Part shown: piece after piece, positions 34,895-46,639 of the stretch
Layout: the number at the start of each line of letters is the position of its first letter
Numbering within the stretch: position 1 is the first letter of the stretch
Assembly: GCA_030062745.1 (NCBI GenBank)
Contig: CP099841.1
Location: forward strand, 13,782,970-13,846,969
DNA: 64,000 bases
Source: Capitulum mitella
Taxonomy: Eukaryota > Arthropoda > Thecostraca > Pollicipedomorpha > Pollicipedidae
Direction: 5' to 3'
Made by a program: the position numbers and the translations under genes
Notes under the pieces: model-generated
Databases searched by the model: none
What the model was told of the DNA's origin: nothing
What the model saw: the letters and a program-made list of their open reading frames with translations, nothing else

Positions 34895-36132
34895 TTAACC
34901 CGTCCCCGACTGGGGGGCAGTTAAACGCCACCCCACTGAGGTTTTTCTGGGATTGCGAGAGAACGAACAAACACAGAGTCACGAAACTTTATGTACCTTT
35001 TGCTTAATCATTTTCTGCGTCTTGTGTCGAAGTTTTGACCTCAGGTCAGGTCAGGTGTACCTAACCTAGGTCAGGTCAAACAGACCTATGTCCAAAAAAG
35101 TTTAGCGCCCTGTAACGTTTTCGGAAAACAAGATACCACAATAATAATTTCAGGGATTAGTCATCTTCATAGATGCAAGAAATCCCCTATCTCAGATTTT
35201 TTTGGAATTTTCCGGGTCATTGACCTAAGATCAAGCCTATTTTTAAGACATGTTGCCGTTTTTTTCGGAAATTGACGGAATATTCCATAACATTTTTAGT
35301 GTGGAGTGAAGCAGACATCTAGCTACCGTCATTGGGCAAAGTATCAATGACTTCCAGACATTGACCTGAGGTCAGGTCACGAATAACTGTTGTGAGCCAA
35401 AATGTACCACCGTCAAAATCAGCGATGAATTACTCAGAATGGGTAGAAAATGGCAGAACTGGCTTGCACAGACGTAAGTAGTGCCAGGAACCTCAAAAAG
35501 TTTGAAAAATTGCATAGTTTGGAAATAAACAGGCTCTTCGCAAATAAAGCTCCGCCCAATTGTGTAGATTGGTAACTAATGAATTTTTTCTGAAATTGAA
35601 ACATGAAAAACCATTAGAAGAATCACTAAGATCAATAAAATTTACATTGATAGGCTTTTTTCGCGAAAACAAAGGAACGCTAAAATTAGTTACCTTTAAT
35701 TTCTTACTGCGTACGGCTACGGCGCCCGCCGACAGCCGGCGCGAAAATTGCCGTGTCTTTAACTCGGCGTTTCGGCGTATATATTGAACAAATCCGAGAC
35801 ATTAGATGTGTATAGGCACCCGCGGACCTTTACTTGTGCGCTGGTGCCTTTGCCTATGCGTTATTAGTCACAGCCCTTGAGATTCAGGCCATTGCTCGGT
35901 CTCATGCAGTCGGCTATGAGAAAACATATATAGGACGTAAATTGCTTACATATTATCCAAAACTAAAAAAATGAGACCAGTTTCGAGCTCTTCTCGTCAC
36001 AAACTTTCCAACGGTATGCGTAATTTTAATCGTGCGACCAACCGTTGGTGAGTTAGAGGGGGCGGCCAACTGCCCCTCCCCCAGTCGGGCATTGTCGTCG
36101 CCGACCGACGGTCGTGCGCGGATTGATGTTAA
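34895..36132 (+). mobile_element. TTAA family 2 MITE, copy 1
   Basis: It starts TTAACCCGTCCCCGACTGGG. The other end has GGCCAACTGCCCC and CGGTCGTGCGCGG before a TTAA. Its sequence is unrelated to family 1, but it has the same layout: TTAA ends, subterminal GC hairpin, AGGTCA-rich body. An everted pair TGACCT-G-AGGTCA lies at 35362-35374, and overlapping AGGTCAGGTCA runs occur near 35041-35085. No transposase is present. Confidence 0.75.
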
Positions 36133-38340
36133 ATTGGAAAGTTGGCTAGTGCAATCCATGTTTCATTGGGCATGGCGGTCTGCATTCAGTCAGTACCATG
36201 ATCATTTTTTGAAGGGGTAAGGGCAATCGTATGTTTAATCATAAACTGCAGCTCGATATTTGATATTTTAACCCTCGCCAGTATTTGCCGTTTGGGTACC
36301 TTCGACAGTACGAGGTGGGGGGAGGAGATCCTCGACATCAACATCATTAACGACAGCAATGACATCCTGGGCTCTTTCCAAACCTGGCGTGACAGAACGA
36401 CGGAACAAGAATGAGCATGTAGCTCGGGCGTTCACCGACACGATGTTACCTGGTCTCACCCTTTTTAGTCAAACGGTGACCTTACAGACGACCTCAAAGG
36501 ATGTCATGTCGGTGCATTCTGGTTTTCAAGTGACCCTAAGAGACGTATCATGAAGGGCGCTTTTTAGGGGCCCAAAATCAAGGGAACGAAAAATGGCAAA
36601 ATTTTTAACGTTATCGCATATTGATTCCACGAATTGTTTTTGTTAATAGCTGTGGCTGGATGGCCGTGGTAGATTTTTACGCGCAAAACGTTTTCAGTAA
36701 ATTTGACGAGGTGTCTGAAAAGTTGACAATGCTGCGTGATTTCGTTACGGAGTTATCCGACACAAAAATGTTTGGTATTGGACGCGACAGCAAGTGCCTT
36801 GTTGAATCCCATTGTGCTTCAGTTTCATAAGAACCTGATGTATATACGGACTGCAGCTGTGAAACTGCACTGACAAAACGGATTCGATATGAAAATTTAT
36901 ATATCATTCGACTTTGACGGTGAATGTTCTCGGAACGCAACATGTGCCAGAATCAGAAACATCGTCCAGAAACAGCAGCCCGGTAACCGTTTAGAAGTAA
37001 AGAAGTATCAGTAGCTCAGTTTCTGCTGTGCCGAGAGAGCGGGCCGGGGGGGGGGGGGGCGGCATCACGCAGTTATTTGAAATCGTGCTTCCCTAATGTA
37101 ATGTCTCTGTACCATTGTTCATCTCTGTGCCTCTGTTCTCGGCATGTCGCTGGGATGCGGCCAAATGTGTCAGATGGCAACCAATGTCGGGTACTAGTAG
37201 AAGATTTTCTTGTGGTTCACATGCAAGACAGTGAAATAGGCTAAAACTTTTCGTTTCCGTCAGTGCCTGTTTCTCTGATTCAGTTTGATGAAGTGGTCAG
37301 GGAAGACGTGCCTTAACTGCCATGAAAGGTGTGAAGTCAGTTTTGCGTCTTTATTTGCATACACTTGAACGTTTTTGTTTTTGCTTTTGTTTTTGGGGGG
37401 ACGCTTATCACCCGTCTCACTGGCCCAATTTAAGATCATATCTGGTGTAAAGAATCGCGACTTAGTCTCGTGCTCCGTCTTTAAGGTCCGCCTTTAGCAT
37501 CGTGATCCATCCGCCAGAACCGTCTTTGGGCCATGACCCATCCGTGAGATCGGTCGATGCTCCATAGCCCGTCCCTTGGATCTGTCATCGCGTTGTTGTA
37601 CGTTTCCGTTGTGCAGCCCGGCCAGTCATTGTCTCCTGGGGTTGCGATTTTGTACAAACGTACAGTCAGACACATGTGACTTAGAACTGTTGGCTTATCG
37701 TTCGCGAGTTCTGGCAGAGGAAGAAGTGGCCTACAGCATTCCACAGCCCCACTCAATTGACTTCACTTGTAAGGCAGTGTGGATAAAAAGCCAGTGTGCA
37801 TCGGTGTTACTGCGTTGAACCAGTGTATTACCTGCTGAAATTGTGTACGAATACACACACTCATGCTTCACCGAAAATGACATATGAGCAACCATCTCTG
37901 CCAATCAGTAGTACCGATTTACGATGACAGCATTGACAACGAGTAATCTGAACCAGATAATGGAAGAGGTCAATCCTGAAGGGACATTTTACGCCAGAGC
38001 TCTCCAGCAATTGCGTTCTGCACGCCGTAAAACGAACATCAAAACGTTACGCCATTTGCGTTGCAATCGACATAGCCATGACATCCGTCAGAAATAAGGT
38101 ATGTTTCCTGTAGGGCATGAAAACTGTATAGTAAACAGTAAACTGTATGAAATATGTCATTATGTTGTTTCATCAGTTATAACACTGGCCGCACATTCAG
38201 GGAATATCGTGCAGCGTTTGGACATTGACAGACTGTGTAAGGGCACCACCAAAAAGGGTGTTTCTGTTCACAGGTATCATGGATCAGGAAGGAAGATCTG
38301 CACATCCTAGCTCTGGGTGCATTCAGCTACACAACAGATG
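36133..38340. other. No gene recognised
   Basis: This is unassigned sequence. A poly-G run lies at about 37047-37060. Short open frames on both strands have no recognisable domains. Confidence 0.4.
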
Positions 38341-38509
38341 ACCGCTTCAAGGTTTGTTCAAATACGGGTGTGAAATGACAGTGATATGACGTTTAGGCAC
38401 TGTGTATCCAGGCGTCGATTCGTCGGTAAGCCTTGAAACTAGCAGTAATGGGCGGAGGGTGAGAGTAGGCCATGGCAGACCGATAACGTACAATAAAACA
38501 CAAAGCATT

Positions 38510-38640
38510 TGATATATAGTGTAATGTATATAACATATATATATAACATAAAGCATATAATGTATAACATAAAGCATGTAATATACAGTAATATATATAA
38601 CATAAATCATATAATGTAACAACATAAAGCATGTAATTCC
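38510..38640. repeat. AT-rich microsatellite-like repeat (ATAACATAAAGCATATAATG theme)
   Basis: Imperfect repeats of ATAACATAAAGCAT and ATATATATAAC run for about 130 bp. The tyrosine/leucine-rich minus-strand frames here are translation artefacts of the repeat. Confidence 0.8.
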
Positions 38641-38690
38641 CCATGGCTGGCGACAAATTTGTTCCACGCAGTTAATAGTGGTACTAGGGT

Positions 38691-39180
38691 AAAATGGCGA
38701 ATGCCTTTTTGGGGAACGCTAGATGGCGAATGCTACACGGCGACATGTAAAAATGGCGACATGCTAAAGTGACGAACGGCCAAATGGTGAATGGCCAAAT
38801 GGCGACATGTAAAAATGGCGATATGCCAAAATAGCGAACGGCTAAATGGCGAATGGCCAAATGGCGACGTGTCAAAAAGGCGACATGCCAAAATGGCGAA
38901 CGGCTAAATGGCGAATGGCTAAATGACGACGCGCAAAAAGACGACATACTAAAATGGCGAACGGCTAAATGGCGAACGGCCCAATGGCAACGTGAAAAAT
39001 CAACATGTAAAAATGCCGAACGGATATATGGCGAAACGGCCAATAAACGGATAAATGGACTGGGCCGCCCCGTGCCAGGACAACCCTCTGGAGAATTGCC
39101 AGATGGCCACTATTTAACAATGAGCCTCCTCCGGGACTCGCACCCGGTGCCATGCGACCCAAGTGTTTGATCTTATCCGC
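38691..39180 (-). mobile_element. Composite element: tRNA-like head plus ATGGCGA satellite tail, copy 1
   Basis: Positions 38691-39058 are an array of ATGGCGA words in longer units such as AAATGGCGAACGGCTAAATG. On the minus strand upstream of it, 39147-39131 forms a perfect T-arm-like hairpin: stem CCGGG/CCCGG with a 7-nt loop TGCGAGT, like a tRNA B box. The same order (tRNA-like segment, linker, array) is found in the other orientation at 57190-57710, so this is one mobile unit. Confidence 0.6.
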
Positions 39181-39540
39181 AGCACAGGAGGTAGTTAGCT
39201 TGAAGTTGCTTACGACGTCCTCTGCCTGTCATCTCAGCATTTAACAATGCGAACGGAAACAAAATGGAATGGAAATCGATAGTCTTCGTCATTACCCATT
39301 CCTCCCCCCCCAAAAAAAGAGCATCATGGATGTTGGACTGTGTCACGTTACAGATTCATTGCATCCTTACACATTGCCAATACCTATTAACAGACCCTTC
39401 AGGCTTTCCGCAACGAAGACCGTCCGCCATTGGTTGCACCACTGGACGATGGGTTTAAAGTACAAGCAACAAGGTCTGCTTGTCATTAATCTGAGCCCAA
39501 ACCCATCTAGGTAAGCCATTGGGGTGTAATTTATACTAAG

Positions 39541-39990
39541 CAATGTCGCCATTTTGCCATTCGCATTTCTCTCTTCGCCATTTTGGCATGTCACCTTTTT
39601 TACACGTAGTAGTCATTTTTTACATTTAGTAGTCATTTTGCCGTTTACTAATCATCCATTCACCACCGTATCCGCCATCTTGGCATGTCGCCATTTTGTC
39701 GTCCACTGTTTTGGCATGTCACATTTTTTGCTTGTCGCAGTTTGGCCGTTCGCCATTTGGCTCTTCGCCATTTTGGCATGTCGCCATTTTAACATGTCGC
39801 CATTTCGATATTTGCCATTTGGCCAGAGGCCATTTTAACGTGCCGCCATTTTTACATGTCGCCATTTTGCCGTTCGCCATTTGGCCAGTCGCCATTTTAA
39901 CGTATCGCCTTTTTCCATGTCCCCATTCAGCATTCGCCATTTGGCATTCGCCAAAAAGGCATTCACCATTTCCACATTTCACCATTTTGT
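39541..39990 (+). repeat. ATGGCGA/TCGCCAT satellite array, headless copy
   Basis: Repeats of GCCATTTTGGCATGTC and GCCATTTTAACATGTCGCC lie in opposite orientation to the array at 38691. No tRNA-like head precedes it. With the array at 38691 it makes a large imperfect inverted pair around about 480 bp of unrelated sequence. Confidence 0.8.
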
Positions 39991-40539
39991 CCGGACACTG
40001 TTAAGAGTATTTTGATTCAATCGTAGCTTTGATGTGAATCAAACCTTTCAACCAAGGATCCGAAAACTGATCCCAGGTCCCAACAAGTCATGGAAGACTT
40101 AGATGGGCAACAACAGGAAGTAAAGACAATAGACAACAAAGATATACATGGCAAATCCGCCTTGCATGCGTGGAAAGCATTCCCCAAGGAACTTAGCAAC
40201 ATTTGTAAAGCCTCAGTTCCAACGATGCTTGAACTCTCATGCAAATGTTGTAACGCGAATGTCGCTTTTGATTAGTTACCTTGTCACCGGGATAACAAGA
40301 TGAGTTTTTCTTCCCTGCTGTATGTCGTCGGGCAGGAGACATGCTAGTTTTGAAATTATGCAAGCAAACAGTTTCTGCATGCGAGCGTGTTTCATGTATC
40401 TCAAAACAGCGCTCAGACCTTGCATCAGACCTCTGAAGACAAAAGGACTTTGTGATATCTTGTTTATGCAGCACATTAACTAACAGATCCCTTGGGCACA
40501 CGCTCGTAAAATATGGGGCGAAAGAATGAGTTTGGCTGC
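39991..40539. other. Unrecognised sequence with overlapping frames
   Basis: A 61-residue plus-strand frame (40090-40275) and longer minus-strand frames overlap. None shows a domain or splice context I can support. Confidence 0.3.
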
Positions 40540-40928
40540 CGGAGCGGAAGCTAGAAGTGCCGCTTGGATCACGCAGGAGGCAATCCGGCTCTGTCGTGTC
40601 CGACATGACCGCGGCCGTTTCATATGGGACGGCACCTCGCATTTGCCGTGATCGACGGCCGACGGCTGACATTGTCCCGCCCCCGTCATGTGGGACAGCC
40701 CCCCCCTCCGGCGGCGCGCGGGCCCGGCGGTGCATGACCGGGCCGTCGATCGAGTATCGACTGCGCTCACAAATCATGCATATCCAGACGGCGGTGGCCA
40801 GTAATTAGGCCCGGCTCCGGGAGACAGACCGCAGATCGGCTGACGCCCCGGCCGGGGCGACCGACGCTGGCCCGACCAGCGCGCTGGTCGGGCGACGGCC
40901 GCGGTCGGACCGCCGGCTCGAGGCCAGG
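40540..40928. other. CpG-rich island, coding status unresolved
   Basis: A strongly CpG-rich block that includes imperfect internal repeats (TCATATGGGACGGCACC at 40620, TCATGTGGGACAGCCCC at 40687). A 194-residue minus-strand frame crosses it, but its second half lies in ordinary sequence and has no domain. It directly abuts the inverted-repeat element at 40929. Confidence 0.3.
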
Positions 40929-41466
40929 GGCCCGTTTCACCACATGAATAGTATCCGATCAGCGCGTGGCATATTATCCCATTCAAATTATGACACGACT
41001 ATTATTCCGTTTCACCATTGCCGTAAGTATGCCTTGGCGCTAGGAATATATTCAAGGAAGTAGTTCGCTTATGCACTCTACCCCCAACCGCTAGTTGGGC
41101 GGGGGGGCCTTTTTTTTCCCCGGGGTTTACTTTCACCCCAAACAAAGGCCCAGTTTGTTCACGGAAAACTAATTAACGACAAAAAAAAAACCAAACCCCG
41201 CCCCAACCCCCCCCCCCCCAACAAAAAAAAAAATGTTTAATTTTTTTTTTTAGAAAAAAAAAAAAAAAAAAAAAAAAACAAAAAAAAAAAACAAAAAAAA
41301 AAAAAACCCCCCCCCCCAAGGAGGGGAGGGAAAAAAAAATCTTAAACCCCACAAAAAAAAAAAATAAAAAAAAAAAAATAAAAATTTTTAAAATTTTTTT
41401 AATTTTTTTTAATTTTATAATAAAATTTTTTTTAAAAAATTTAATATTTTTTTCATAATTTTTTTG

Positions 41467-41539
<73 letters not shown>

Positions 41540-41625
41540 AAAATATTAAAAAAACCATCCACCCCCCCCCCAACATCAAAAATAACACCCCCCCCCACAC
41601 AACCAAAACAAAAAAAAAAAACTAA

Positions 41626-41665
<40 letters not shown>

Positions 41666-41937
41666 AAAAAAAAAAAAAAAAAAAAAACAAAAAAAAAAAA
41701 AAAAAAAAAAAAAACACAAAAAAAAAAAAAACAAACTTCTGACTAAATGGAATAATTATGACAGGCCTGACGTCATAGTACTCCGCAAGCGGGATACTAT
41801 GCCGCTTCACGCTGTCATACTTTGAACGGGATAAATATTCGTCTGCGACGGTTGGTGAAACGGAATATGTCATGAGTATTACAAAAGTGACTAAATATGC
41901 TACCTTCAGAGAATATATTCCTGTGGTGAAACGGGCC
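40929..41937. mobile_element. Terminal-inverted-repeat element with homopolymer core
   Basis: GGCCCGTTTCACCACA (40929-40944) is repeated in reverse complement at 41922-41937. A second inner pair, ATTCCGTTTCACCA (near 41005) and TGGTGAAACGGAAT (near 41853), is also present. The GGCCCGTTTCA terminus is typical of several non-autonomous DNA transposon families in marine invertebrates. The middle (41174-41733) consists almost only of A, T, C and G homopolymers. No target duplication was identified. Confidence 0.65.
41174..41733. repeat. Extreme homopolymer tract, suspected sequencing artefact
   Basis: More than 500 bp consist almost entirely of long single-base runs (A, T, C, with a few G). Real satellites do not usually look like this. 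Phe/Lys-rich open frames in it are meaningless. It lies in the loop of an inverted-repeat element. Confidence 0.85.
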
Positions 41938-42600
41938 GCAGGGTGCACGAGCGGCAGAAAAACCGCAGTTCTGCGAGCCGTTCCGCGGCTCGAACGGCGG
42001 CGCCTGTCTCGCGACTTGTCAGTGGTGACAACTGGTGACGTTTCATGGCACATTCGTGGCATTTGCCGATCGACGATCCCTTGGCCGTAGGAAGCCTGTC
42101 ACGCGACAGATGGAAGAAGCCCAGGTCTACTACACTGTGCAGAATTCAAGATTTCAGTTTATCGTAGTCGGATTGGATATTTTGAATCACCTTACTCGAG
42201 CAGGCTTGGCGGGGTCATAGCTATGACGAAGCATGGCCTTTGTATGACATAAGCAAACACGCATGGGAGGAGCATTGTGTTGAAAGTTGGTGTGGCAAAG
42301 GTCAGTCCGGCCAGTCTCACGTGCTCAGTTTTCGCTCCCAGCCCCCATTATATTCTCACCGGACTTCGAGCACTGCATTCCCGCTTTTGATGGAAATGAC
42401 TGAGAGGAAACTTTTGCTTTCCGTCGGTGACAGATATACATCGCAGCATTGTGTAAACCAACACTGAAGAGTGCAGCGAGCTTAACAGTATACACTGCAC
42501 TCCAACGGGAATGCAAAATCATGCCTCCAACGGGAGGCATGATTTGTACATGCCACGAAAATAGTGTTCGAAACTTGTAGGAATACGTAGATAAACTAAT
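41938..42600. other. No gene recognised
   Basis: Mildly GC-rich to 42010, then ordinary sequence. It contains the compact hairpin at 42516-42545. Confidence 0.35.
42516..42545. repeat. Perfect 13-bp hairpin with 4-nt loop
   Basis: AAATCATGCCTCC pairs exactly with GGAGGCATGATTT around an AACG loop. The CCAACGGGA word of the right side also occurs just upstream at 42502. No U-tract follows, so it is not a typical terminator. Its function is unknown. Confidence 0.8.
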
Positions 42601-45600
42601 AAAAATACAAAAATAATCTCGTTAATCTGAGGTCAGTCACGCTCGCAGGCCAATATCAAACGTAAAAATTATTTCCAAACAGATATCTTCCGTTTTGAAA
42701 CGTATATGAAACGCCAGTTCATCGTCTGCTGGTGTACCAAGTTTCAGGTTGAATCAGGCCAAGCCATAGATGACCAAAAATGTGGTCGCGGCTTTGTGTA
42801 GAGGCGAAAGCTTGAAAAGCTTGAAAGCCAGATTGACCCGCACACCCGAATTCTTTATATTCAACCGGCCAACCGTGCGAGTTTCAACCACTGACTGTTA
42901 CAATGACCCTGAACCCCACACCCGGCTGTGCAGTTTTTCATAGATTGTCATAACGTGGCATTCGCTGGGTGGCATTAGCGCCAACTGAACACGATCGCTG
43001 TGTGATGGCACCTTCGGGGGCTGCCGGCTCTGAGTTACAGTCTCTCCAGTGCCATCAAGGCGTGCTACTGCCTTGCCTTGACGTCTGCGTTTGTCTTCCG
43101 TTAGTGCCGTGCATGAGCCGTACATCGTACATTTTCACTCCTGTTCCTAACCCAGATACCCGACATGTACCGATCCCCGCTGCACTACGTCTGAGCTCTC
43201 CATCATGCTCAGGTTTTTACGTCAACAGACCTACCATTCTAACCGCACGTTCGTTCCCAGGTACACGTGTAATAACAAGAACGTCTTCGGGCACACCCGC
43301 CGTTCACATTCTTCATTTCAGATGCCATATCTGAATCTGGCATGGGGGACAGGAAGGGAAGTTCTTCATAGCACACAGGTTTTATTTCTTGAGCGTCGAT
43401 CTTATTCATCGCGACCGATAGTAAAGAGAATAATGCTGGTCTTGGATATATTTAAATCGGAATTAAAACGAGTAGCGAGGTGGAAAAATTACCGTAATGC
43501 TTAGGAATTTCATCCATAATATTTTGTTTGGAGACATATTTATGTTTTGGTGCATTGGATGCCGTTTGCTCTTCGTAAAATTGCGCATTCCGTTTCGGGC
43601 AGCCAACTGGTTACGGCGGAGCATTTTCAAAGCTACATGGCCCAAAATATCTATTCCTCTTTTCGCGTGCAATATCTCAAGGTTAGCCTTATTGGTGCTA
43701 CATTTTTGAGACGTCAGCTGTCCTGCCAGTGTCGCCCTTCCTTTCGCCGTCCATGTAGTTTACCATCAATATGACGAGACCGGAGACGTCATGAATTCAG
43801 TAGGGATTGAAAGATACGGTTCTTATGGAAGCATGTATTCAGTTTTGCATATGGCGTTTTCGTTTCCTGTTTAATACATCACTTAAATCTCGACAGCACC
43901 AGCCCTGAATATTGAACGTATTTCTGTACGGCTGTGAGGGCTGGAATATATTGCGCTCTATCGGGTCACTGATCGCGTATTATCGTGCTCTGGCCAGAAC
44001 AGTTCGTTAAGCTTCTAAATGGATGAACGTTAAGCAATCATAAATTGTCAGTTTTGCAGCCGAGTTGGTGCAGAACGCTCAGCTGATGGTGGGCAGTTGG
44101 CATTGATTTTACGTTTCAGCCTGGCTGCTTTGTTGTGGAATCTCAGTCCGGGAGTCAGCGGGTGATAATCAGACGTCGTTCCGACTGACATTACACCCGT
44201 GATTGGCTCTTCGTTCTCCGATGACGCCCGCAGAAGGCTGCTGATGTCCGCTGGAATCGGAACGATGCGCAAGGCACCGCCATTTGGCCCCGTTGAATGT
44301 GATTTTCAGCTGCTACCGGAACGGCCAGAGAACCGTGGTGTGAGCACATTTTCAAAGGTCGGGCTCTTTTGCCTTCAAAGGCGTCGTGCATCTGAACGGA
44401 CACGAGAACCCGTCCGTTTTTACGTTGTCAAAATCCTCGTGGTCGTGAGAGCCTTTTAGGAGGTGGCAGTTGACCTTTGCGCAAATGCTGACAAAATCGC
44501 AGTGTGTAAAGAAATTTTAACCGGCCCATAATGTTCTTTTCTGCATCAACCCACTTGGAAGTGAAAAATCTGTCCATGTCTTCTTTAGTTTTCTTTGACA
44601 GTCATTTCAACATGAAATAAATCGTTCTGGTCTTTCCCAGGCCAGCCATTAATCATGCTGTTCGCATTGACAATAAATTAGCCCGAGAAACTTTGCACAT
44701 TTCTGCAGCTTTGTAAAACTGCAGCCTCGGATCATAAGGAAGCTGTCGGCCTCTAGACACTTTTGAAAAGACCCTCGACAAAATTCGGGGCTCGATCGCA
44801 GCAGCTGTATACTGTTCCATTGGCTGCCAGCAGGCTGCAGTTGGGGTCACATGATCATCTTATGGCATGTTTTCTCTTGGAAGAGGCACCACATTCCACA
44901 ATTGTACAAACCCATGTTCAGGAAAAGTGTTGCTCAACAGCCCCGCTTTGCAAAAACGCAACCCACCTTAGGGCATTTCAGGCTGAAAACAAGGGGCTAG
45001 TTCACTCGCACAACACTGTTTGGGCTTGGCAAAGTGCTAAATCGTATGTCTGATTTGGAGCGGTAAGATTGTGTCCCTTATAAGTAACATTTTGCCATGG
45101 CTGTAGACGTTTCCACGGAGTCAAGGCGATATTATAATTGCGATGCCTGACCATGTTCTTTTTTCCTTTTCCAAGCATAAGTCAGGGTGTTCGATAGTTC
45201 TGACGCCACCATTTATATACGAAATGTACTTTTAGGTACAGAGTACATATAGGGACTTTGGAACTGAGGATTTTAGAAGTTTACTCGTTGCTATGGGAAA
45301 AATGCGTTTTGTGCCTGCCTCATTGCACAGTGTGACATTTAGGACACGAGCATGGTTCCAACACGTATTTGGGCTCAGTGCTTTAAATGTAGTATATTCG
45401 TTTGACCAAGCACCGGCGAACCGGTAAGACATGCATACACGCTCGAGGAAAAGGGTCGCGTGGCTGCAAATGTTCTGTGGCCTCTTGGCGTTTGCACCAC
45501 TTGTCCATACGCTAAAGGAGAATGCAGTGATACTGCGCAGTTCAAATCAGTTCCGTGTGGGCGATGCCAGACTGATTCCGTTGGCTCGGGTGATATGGCT

Positions 45601-45612
45601 AGGGCTGACAGG
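42601..45612. other. No gene recognised
   Basis: Several overlapping short frames lie at 42900-43800 and 44050-44850. The minus-strand ones at 44048-44850 look slightly protein-like in neighbouring frames, which would fit a decayed transposon or pseudogene, but I could not assign a family. Confidence 0.3.
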
Positions 45613-46040
45613 GATTATGCCGACCTTATATGCCGGAACTGGGTGGGACGAGGTCGACGCTATGTACCAGAACCGAATGGGATGAGGTCGACCTTATATG
45701 TCAGAACTGTGTGGAATGAGGCCGACCTTATATACCGGCATTGTGTGGGATGGGGTCGACCTTACATATCGGAACTGTTTGGAATGAGGTCGACTTTATA
45801 TACTAGGACTGTGTCGGATGAAGGTCGATCCTATATATCAGGACTATGTGGGATGAGGTCGACCTTATATACCAAAACCGTGTGGGATGAAGTCGACGTT
45901 ATACAACAGAACCGTGTGGAATGGAGTCCACCTTATATATCGGAACTGTCTGGGAGGAAGTCGACCTTATGTACCAGAACTGTGCGGGATGAGGTCCACG
46001 TTACAGACCAGGGCTGTTTGGAATCGGGTTTGCCTTATAA
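45613..46040. repeat. 34-bp minisatellite, about 12 copies
   Basis: The unit GTCGACCTTATATACC plus AGAACTGTGTGGGATGAG repeats with a strict 34-bp step and moderate divergence. Because 34 is not a multiple of three and the unit lacks stops in the frames used, a 205-residue frame runs through it with a 34-residue periodicity. That frame is not evidence of a gene. Confidence 0.9.
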
Positions 46041-46639
46041 TCTTGTACGAAAACTTCGTTTGGCGTGCATTGACTGAATCATGCAGAACTTATACAGATC
46101 CACCTGAACAAGTCGACAAACTGCAAAGATGAAGTAAGAGCGTTCGTTCGATTTCAAAACAACCTTTAGTCGATCCCAGCATTATCGAGGTCCAATTGTT
46201 TTCGTTTGCTGATAGGCTGATGCAAAACTGTTTAGAATTCGGATCGCTTGGAATAAAGGATTCGAGGCGGTTGGAACAAACCAAGCCGTGTTAATGCCTT
46301 TCCCACGGTTTTGTAAGACCTCACTATGTCTTATCTGCGCTACAAAGGTTTGAATTCATACCCAGGCCGTGTTGAAGCAATGGAGACAGACCTTGCCTTA
46401 TCCGCTTTTCCTGCTTAGTAAAGTCGGATTTTTCGTTAAAGTACATATGCGTATACATCATACTCATTTATAACCTTACCAAAAATGATCATTTCGGAGA
46501 TGTTACGTGTTCTGGTGCCGATTGTTTGTTGGAATGTGTACGCCTGTCAGTTTATGACATGTTATTACTTACTGTTCCACCACAAAGCGAACTTACATCG
46601 TTCGTTTGGGGCTTTGTTGAAACTGATGGTTCCAATCCC

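Noticed and set aside
38347-38667. Cys/Tyr-rich minus-strand frames
   Set aside because: Translation of an AT-rich tandem repeat.
39131-39147. Functional tRNA gene at the T-arm-like hairpin
   Set aside because: Only the T-arm is convincing, and the same segment recurs joined to a satellite at 57.2 kb.
40193-40777. 194-residue minus-strand frame
   Set aside because: Half lies in a CpG island and half in ordinary sequence, with no domain and no splice logic.
41173-42062. Open frames rich in Phe, Lys and Gly
   Set aside because: Translation of homopolymer runs that are themselves probably artefactual.
45613-46040. CRISPR-like array
   Set aside because: The 34-bp units are contiguous with no unique spacers, and the context is eukaryotic.
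45460-46077. 205-residue repeat protein
   Set aside because: It is explained by a 34-bp minisatellite without stops, and it begins at a GTG, not an ATG. Kept only as a weak finding.
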